Positions 52,290 to 56,632 of a DNA stretch of 56,632 nt are shown here, piece by piece. Below the pieces are notes generated by a model. The model was not told where the DNA came from, did not search any database, and saw nothing but the letters and a program-made list of their open reading frames with translations. Position 1 is the first letter of the stretch. Every line of letters starts with the position of its first letter. The position numbers and the translations under genes are program-made. The stretch lies in contig JBDSZL010000034.1 in assembly GCA_039925145.1 (NCBI GenBank), forward strand, positions 1-56,632. The letters run 5' to 3'. This DNA is from JBDSZL01 sp039925145. Lineage in GTDB: Bacteria > Acidobacteriota > Vicinamibacteria > Vicinamibacterales > SCN-69-37.

Positions 52290-54277
52290 CCCGGCGCGTC
52301 GCCGACGCGTTCAACCCGGCCACGGGTCCCCTCGCGTCGGCGCTCGATGGCTTTGAAGATCGGAGCGGCCAGCAGCGGCTGGCCGGCGAAGTCGCTGCGA
52401 CGTTCGCATCGGGCGGCGTCCTCGTGGCCGAGGCCGGCACCGGAACGGGAAAGACCCTGGCCTACCTCGTCCCCGCGGTTCTTGCTGGGCGCAGAGTTCT
52501 CATTTCCACCGGCACACGCACCCTCCAGGATCAGATCTTCTACAAGGACGTCCCGCACCTGGCGCGAGCGCTGAACCAGGACATCCGGGCGGCCTACATG
52601 AAAGGGCGGGCGAACTACCTCTGCCGCCATAGGTTCACGGGACTGCGTGATGCAGAAGCGGGCCTGTCGCTCGCGGACCGTCGCTGGCTCGGCCGCATAG
52701 CCGAGTGGTTATCCGAAACCTCCACAGGAGATCGCGCCGAGATTGACGACTTGCCCGACGACCTCCCGCTGTGGGGAGAACTGACCGCCACCGCCGAGCA
52801 GTGTCTGGGCCGCGAGTGCCCGGAGTTCAGCACCTGCTTCATCACGACGATGCGGGAACGTGCCGCAGACTCCGATTTGGTGATCGTGAATCATCACCTG
52901 CTCTGCGCCGACGCGTCGGTCCGCCAGGGCGACTTCGGCGAGGTCATCCCCACGTGCGATCTCCTCGTCATCGATGAGGCGCACCAGCTCGAGGATGTCG
53001 TGACGCAGTATTTCGGCGTGGCCCTCGGCACGCATCGCATCGACGCGTTGGTGCGCGACCTCTCTCAGGCGACGGGACTGCTGGCGGTAGACAAAGCTGC
53101 CGCCTTCAGCGTGGCCCTCGCCGACACGACAGCCGCCGCGCGACGATTGTTCGATTCGGCGCGGATGGAGTTACGCGCCAGGGAGGCCGGTGGGGATCGC
53201 ACGCGCCTGACGCCTGAACTGGCGCTGCGCCTCGCGCCAGCGGGCGAGGAGTTTGTGAGAGCGCTCGGTGGGCTCGTCAGCGCGACCCACGATCAGCGGC
53301 AGGAGCCGGCCGTGGCGACGATCGCAGACCGCATCGAAGGCCTCGCAGCGGATCTCGCGATCCTGCTCGCCGCCGAAGACCCGCGATTCGTCCATTTCAT
53401 CGAGGTGCGCGGCCGCGCGGTGTGGCTGAGGGCCGCGCCCATCGACGCGTCGAGCATCATCCGGGAGACGGTGATTGGCGACCGGCACGCCACGGTGTTC
53501 ACGTCTGCCACACTCACCGTCGCCGGCAGCTTCGACTACGCGCTCAGCCGACTCGGGACGCCGGACGCGAACAGGCTACTGCTCCCATCGGAGTTCGATT
53601 TCAAACGACAGGCCGTGCTATTCCTGCCGCCCGACATGCCGGATCCGAGGAGCGCCAGTTTCAACGCCCACGCCTCGCGGATCATCGCCGACCTGCTCGA
53701 CTGCACCAGCGGCCGTGCGTTCGTGCTGTTCACGTCGTACGCGGCGCTGAATGAGGTGCGCGGCCGCCTGGAAGGGCTGATCGAATGGCCCGTCCTGGTG
53801 CAGGGCACCGCGCCACGCTCGTCGCTGCTGCGGGATTTTCGTGCCACGCCCAATGCCGTCCTGCTGGCCACATCCAGCTTCTGGCAGGGCGTCGATGTCG
53901 CCGGAGAGGCCCTGAGCTGTGTGGTCATCGACCGCCTGCCGTTCGCGTCTCCGGGGGATCCGCTCGTCGCGGCTCGGATTGCCGCCATCGACGCGGGCGG
54001 AGGGCACGCGTTTCACGACTATCAGGTTCCGCTCGCCACGCTTACCCTGCTGCAGGGTCTCGGCCGGCTCATCCGCAGCCGCTCGGATCGCGGAGTGCTC
54101 GCCATCCTCGATCCGAGACTCACCCGCATGAGTTACGGGCGCCGGTTCCTCGCGTCTCTCCCTCCGGCCCCGATCACACGTGACCTGGCCGACGTGCGGC
54201 GCTTCATGGGCGCGGCACCTCCAGATTCCGGGTGGCCAGCAGCTCACGAGCCGGACGACGATCGCCAGTACAGCTGA
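52250..54277 (+). CDS. DinG/XPD-family ATP-dependent DNA helicase
   Basis: The 675-residue superfamily 2 helicase unwinds DNA 5' to 3'. It has the Walker A VAEAGTGTGKTLAYLVPA, the DEAH box LVIDEAHQLEDVV, and helicase motif VI-like QGLGRLIRSRSDRG. Four cysteines (NYLC, then EQC, REC and STC within 100 residues) are the Fe-S cluster site of XPD-like enzymes. The GTG at 52250, inside glyA, is the only reasonable start near the homology; the frame is open much further upstream but that part is a shadow of glyA. The last 74 bp overlap the Dam-like gene on the other strand. Confidence 0.9.
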   Translation: MPPVPAVPDTGALARRVADAFNPATGPLASALDGFEDRSGQQRLAGEVAATFASGGVLVAEAGTGTGKTLAYLVPAVLAGRRVLISTGTRTLQDQIFYKDVPHLARALNQDIRAAYMKGRANYLCRHRFTGLRDAEAGLSLADRRWLGRIAEWLSETSTGDRAEIDDLPDDLPLWGELTATAEQCLGRECPEFSTCFITTMRERAADSDLVIVNHHLLCADASVRQGDFGEVIPTCDLLVIDEAHQLEDVVTQYFGVALGTHRIDALVRDLSQATGLLAVDKAAAFSVALADTTAAARRLFDSARMELRAREAGGDRTRLTPELALRLAPAGEEFVRALGGLVSATHDQRQEPAVATIADRIEGLAADLAILLAAEDPRFVHFIEVRGRAVWLRAAPIDASSIIRETVIGDRHATVFTSATLTVAGSFDYALSRLGTPDANRLLLPSEFDFKRQAVLFLPPDMPDPRSASFNAHASRIIADLLDCTSGRAFVLFTSYAALNEVRGRLEGLIEWPVLVQGTAPRSSLLRDFRATPNAVLLATSSFWQGVDVAGEALSCVVIDRLPFASPGDPLVAARIAAIDAGGGHAFHDYQVPLATLTLLQGLGRLIRSRSDRGVLAILDPRLTRMSYGRRFLASLPPAPITRDLADVRRFMGAAPPDSGWPAAHEPDDDRQYS

Positions 54278-55019
54278 TCCGTCGGGGGCCGTCGAGGAAG
54301 ACGAGGTCGTATCCGTGTTCGCGATACAGCGCCTCAATCCGGCTCGTGGCCTGGTTCACGAGCACGACCGGTCCGGGGTGGCGCGCGAGTCGCCGGGCCG
54401 TGCGGACCTGATCGTCCCAGTCGAACCCGCCGCTCGAGTACTGCGTGAAGTTCACATCGTAGGGAGGGTCGGCGTAGATGAAGTCATCGGGCTCGTATCG
54501 AACACGCTCGACGTCGACAGCCGTGAAGGTCCAGTTCGCAAACCGAACGCGGTACCGCAGAAAGTCCTCTTCGTAGCGGATGCGCGCATATCGGCCGAAC
54601 GGCACGTTGAATGCACCGGAGCGATTGAAGCGGCACAGCCCGTTGTACCCAGTACGATTGAGGTAGTAGAACAGCAACGCGGCTTCGCGGCGACGGCCCC
54701 GGCCCTCCTGGAGCAGTGTGTTGAATCGGCGCCTGTACGAGTCGTAGGTGGCACGGTCGTTCTTCATCGGCAGGTCGGCGCAGAGCCCCCGGCTGACCCA
54801 CCGGTAGAAGTTGATAACATGCGAGTTCACGTCATTGAGGAGCGCGCGATCGGGGGAGAGCCCAAGGGCAACACCCAGACCGCCGCAGAAGGGTTCGACC
54901 AGGCGGCGCTCTCGGTGCTGTGCCCACACCGGCTCGAGCAGCGGTAGCTGCCATCGCTTGCCGCCCGCCCACTTGAGGGGTGGCCGCAGCAAGGGTTTGG
55001 CAGAGCGGTCTGGCGTCAC
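54204..55019 (-). CDS. Dam/DpnM-family DNA adenine N6-methyltransferase (orphan)
   Basis: The 271-residue D12-class methylase has PLKWAGGKRWQLPLL (SAM motif), VEPFCGGLGVALGL, YYLNRTGYNGLCRFNRSGAF and the catalytic DPPYDVNFTQY. These match the family that methylates adenine in GATC. No restriction enzyme gene is adjacent, so it is an orphan or epigenetic methylase. The GTG at 55019 follows TAGACT by seven bases; a GTG at 55040 is in frame. Its 3' end overlaps dinG by 74 bp in antisense. Confidence 0.9.
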   Translation of the reverse strand: MTPDRSAKPLLRPPLKWAGGKRWQLPLLEPVWAQHRERRLVEPFCGGLGVALGLSPDRALLNDVNSHVINFYRWVSRGLCADLPMKNDRATYDSYRRRFNTLLQEGRGRRREAALLFYYLNRTGYNGLCRFNRSGAFNVPFGRYARIRYEEDFLRYRVRFANWTFTAVDVERVRYEPDDFIYADPPYDVNFTQYSSGGFDWDDQVRTARRLARHPGPVVLVNQATSRIEALYREHGYDLVFLDGPRRISCTGDRRPARELLATRNLEVPRP

Positions 55020-55026
55020 GCGGGCC

Positions 55027-55032
55027 AGTCTA
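55027..55032 (-). promoter_or_regulatory. -10 box for the leaderless Dam-like gene
   Basis: TAGACT on the minus strand ends seven bases before the GTG at 55019. A second TAGACT at 55053 on the plus strand reads toward the TPR gene. Confidence 0.45.
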
Positions 55033-55082
55033 CCCCGCACGCGCAGGTGTAGACTTCGTGAAGATTTCTTGAGGAGGAATCA

Positions 55083-55991
55083 ATGCGCATGCGAAATCTG
55101 CTCGGTCCCGGAGCTCTGGCCTGGGCGCTGGTGCTCACTCTCGTCGCCATGGCCTCGCCGGCTCATGCACAGCTCGGCTCGCTGCAGGGGCGCGTCACCG
55201 ATGAGTCGGGCAAGCCCGCGGCAGACGCGGAGGTGACCCTGGATTACAAGGGCGGGGTGACCTATCACTTCACCGTCAAGACCAACAAAAAGGGCGAGTG
55301 GGTCCGGGCGGGCCTGTACTCCGTCGGCGGGCGCTGGAATGTCAGCGTGAAGAAGGGCGACCTCACTGGCGAGGCGAGGGACATCGAGGTCCCGCTCTCG
55401 GCCGTCGGAGTCGTGCCAGACATCGTGCTCAAAGCCGCTCCCACCGTCGCACCGTCGCGCGTGACGATGGGGCCGGCCGCGGGGCCTGTCGATGCGAAAA
55501 GCGGGGACTCCAAGACGAAGGAGAGCAGCGAGCTCACCAAGCTGATGACCGAGGTGAATGTGTCGCTGGCCGCGCAGGACTACGACGTCGCCATCGCGAA
55601 GCTCACCGAGGCCATTACGAAGGTGCCGACCTGCGCCACGTGTTACTACTGGCTCGGCGACTCGTACGACCAGAAGAAGGACACCGCAAAGGCGGAAGAG
55701 AACTACAAGAAGGCGATTGAGCTCGACCCCACCTCTGCCCAGGCCTACAACGGGCTCGGTATCATCTACTGGAACCAGTCGAAGATGGTTGAAGCACGGA
55801 CGCATTTCGAGAAGGCCGTGCAGACCGACACCGCGAACAAGGTCCTCGAGTCGCGCTACTACTACGGGCTGGCGCTGGCCAATGACGGCAAGATGGCCGA
55901 AGCCAAGAAGTCTCTGGAAGACTACGTGAGGCTGGCACCCAACGGCCCCAACGCGGCGACCGCCAAGGAACTGATCGCCTCCATCAAGTGA
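55083..55991 (+). CDS. Secreted protein with carboxypeptidase-regulatory-like and TPR domains
   Basis: The 302-residue protein has a signal peptide (cleavage after AHAQ, about residue 29), a transthyretin-like carboxypeptidase regulatory domain (LQGRVTDESGKPAADAEVTL, 33-115), and three to four TPR repeats (for example CYYWLGDSYDQKKDTAKAEE and AYNGLGIIYWNQSKMVEART). This layout is frequent in Acidobacteria. It is probably a periplasmic or outer-membrane scaffold. GAGGAGG lies seven bases before the ATG, and TAGACT at 55053 could be its -10. The YggS gene starts on its stop codon. Confidence 0.85.
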   Translation: MRMRNLLGPGALAWALVLTLVAMASPAHAQLGSLQGRVTDESGKPAADAEVTLDYKGGVTYHFTVKTNKKGEWVRAGLYSVGGRWNVSVKKGDLTGEARDIEVPLSAVGVVPDIVLKAAPTVAPSRVTMGPAAGPVDAKSGDSKTKESSELTKLMTEVNVSLAAQDYDVAIAKLTEAITKVPTCATCYYWLGDSYDQKKDTAKAEENYKKAIELDPTSAQAYNGLGIIYWNQSKMVEARTHFEKAVQTDTANKVLESRYYYGLALANDGKMAEAKKSLEDYVRLAPNGPNAATAKELIASIK

Positions 55992-56632
55992 GCAGGCCGC
56001 TCGACGCGGGCATTGCCGACAATCTCAGTCACGTGCGCCGTCGCCTTGAGGCGGCGGCGCACCGCGCTCATCGGTCCCCTTCCGACATCTCGCTGGTCGC
56101 CGTATCGAAGACGTTCGGCGTCGACGCCATCCGATCGGCCTTCACGGCTGGCCATCGCGTGTTCGGCGAGAACAAGGTGCAAGAAGCCCTCGGCAAGATC
56201 GCGGCCTTATCCGATCTGGATCTCGAGTGGCACCTGATCGGACACCTGCAGACCAACAAGTCGAAAAAGGCGGCCGAGAGCTTCAGGTGGATTGAGTCCG
56301 TGGATAGCGTCGAGTTGGTTCAGAAGCTGGATGCGGCCGCGAGCCAGTCCGACCGGCGCCCAGCCGTTCTGATTCAGGTCGATCTGGCCGGCGAGCGGAC
56401 GAAACATGGCGTGCCCACCAACAGTCTCAAAGAGGTCGTTGGCGCCGCACACGACGCCCATGCCCTCGACCTACGCGGGCTGATGCTCGTGCCGCCGTCC
56501 CCACGACTGCCGGAAGACTCGAGGCCCTGGTTCCGGAGCCTTCGATCGATTCGAGACACGCTCGTGGATGACGGCGTGCCAGGCGAGTGTTTGCGCGACC
56601 TGTCCATGGGGATGAGCCACGACTTCGAGATC
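55988..56632 (+). CDS. PLP homeostasis protein YggS/PLPBP (partial, runs off right edge)
   Basis: The frame is open from a GTG at 55988, overlapping the TPR stop as GTGA, to the window end, giving 215 residues. It has the fold-type III PLP lysine in SLVAVSKTFGVDAIRSAF, FGENKVQEALGKI, WHLIGHLQTNKSKKA, and the phosphate-binding region near LSMGMSHDFEI at the end. The protein binds PLP without a known catalytic reaction and helps balance vitamin B6 and amino acids. About 15-25 residues are missing at the C-terminus. Confidence 0.93.
   Translation, partial: MSRPLDAGIADNLSHVRRRLEAAAHRAHRSPSDISLVAVSKTFGVDAIRSAFTAGHRVFGENKVQEALGKIAALSDLDLEWHLIGHLQTNKSKKAAESFRWIESVDSVELVQKLDAAASQSDRRPAVLIQVDLAGERTKHGVPTNSLKEVVGAAHDAHALDLRGLMLVPPSPRLPEDSRPWFRSLRSIRDTLVDDGVPGECLRDLSMGMSHDFEI

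Overview
The window is a 56.6 kb piece of a GC-rich bacterial chromosome that looks like core housekeeping DNA. There is no phage, insertion sequence, CRISPR array, rRNA or tRNA that I can see. LptD, TonB/ExbBD, Lgt/LspA and many secreted TPR proteins show a diderm (Gram-negative type) cell. The combination of a free-standing Pgi domain of the transaldolase-fusion type, a K+-independent proton pyrophosphatase, a TolQ/ExbD/ExbD/TonB cluster and carboxypeptidase-regulatory plus TPR proteins suggests an Acidobacteriota member, possibly the Vicinamibacteria lineage. That placement is an inference from gene content; no marker rRNA is present.

Layout. 1-9.5 kb: a Fur-rubrerythrin fusion and ErpA (iron/Fe-S), an aldehyde dehydrogenase, phosphoglucose isomerase, a secreted methyltransferase, BioY, ThiD, then moaE-moaD-prfA-prmC and a HIT protein. 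9.5-16 kb: a HAD phosphatase, then ileS-lspA-lgt-rluD-NUDIX (lipoprotein maturation and translation). 16-23.4 kb: Lon, a DksA/TraR zinc-finger protein, bL28, RidA, a bifunctional (p)ppGpp synthetase/hydrolase and a TPR lipoprotein. 23.7-33.8 kb, all on the minus strand: tonB-exbB-exbD-exbD, hppA, a DUF502 membrane protein, secF-secD-yajC-tgt. 33.8-35.6 kb: ddl, then a gene-poor stretch with a candidate small RNA and a 21-residue lysine-rich microprotein. 35.6-45 kb: a HEAT-cyclophilin lipoprotein, a deoxynucleoside kinase, accD-folC-lptD, rfbB and rmd (nucleotide-sugar enzymes). 45-56.6 kb: a radical SAM protein, HtpX, a secreted unknown, ThiC, RlmI, rpiB-glyA-dinG, an orphan Dam-type methylase, a TPR protein and the start of the YggS/PLPBP gene.

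How it works together. Several envelope functions sit close together: lipoprotein processing (lspA, lgt), protein export (secDF-yajC), outer-membrane LPS assembly (lptD), energised outer-membrane uptake (TonB/ExbBD) and membrane proteolysis (htpX). Stress and starvation control is represented by Lon, DksA-like, Rsh and RidA.

Most notable observations. (1) Many genes that head a transcription unit have a TANNNT hexamer 6-8 nt before the start codon and no Shine-Dalgarno, which predicts leaderless mRNAs; several divergent pairs pack both -10 boxes into 17-35 bp. (2) The Fur protein runs into a rubrerythrin-like diiron domain. (3) The 35.0-35.6 kb interval carries a promoter-terminator unit without a convincing protein, followed by a tiny histone-tail-like gene with its own ribosome site and terminator. 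(4) MoaD ends in Gly-Gly-Ala instead of Gly-Gly. Coordinates and motifs were read by eye; no homology search was run.
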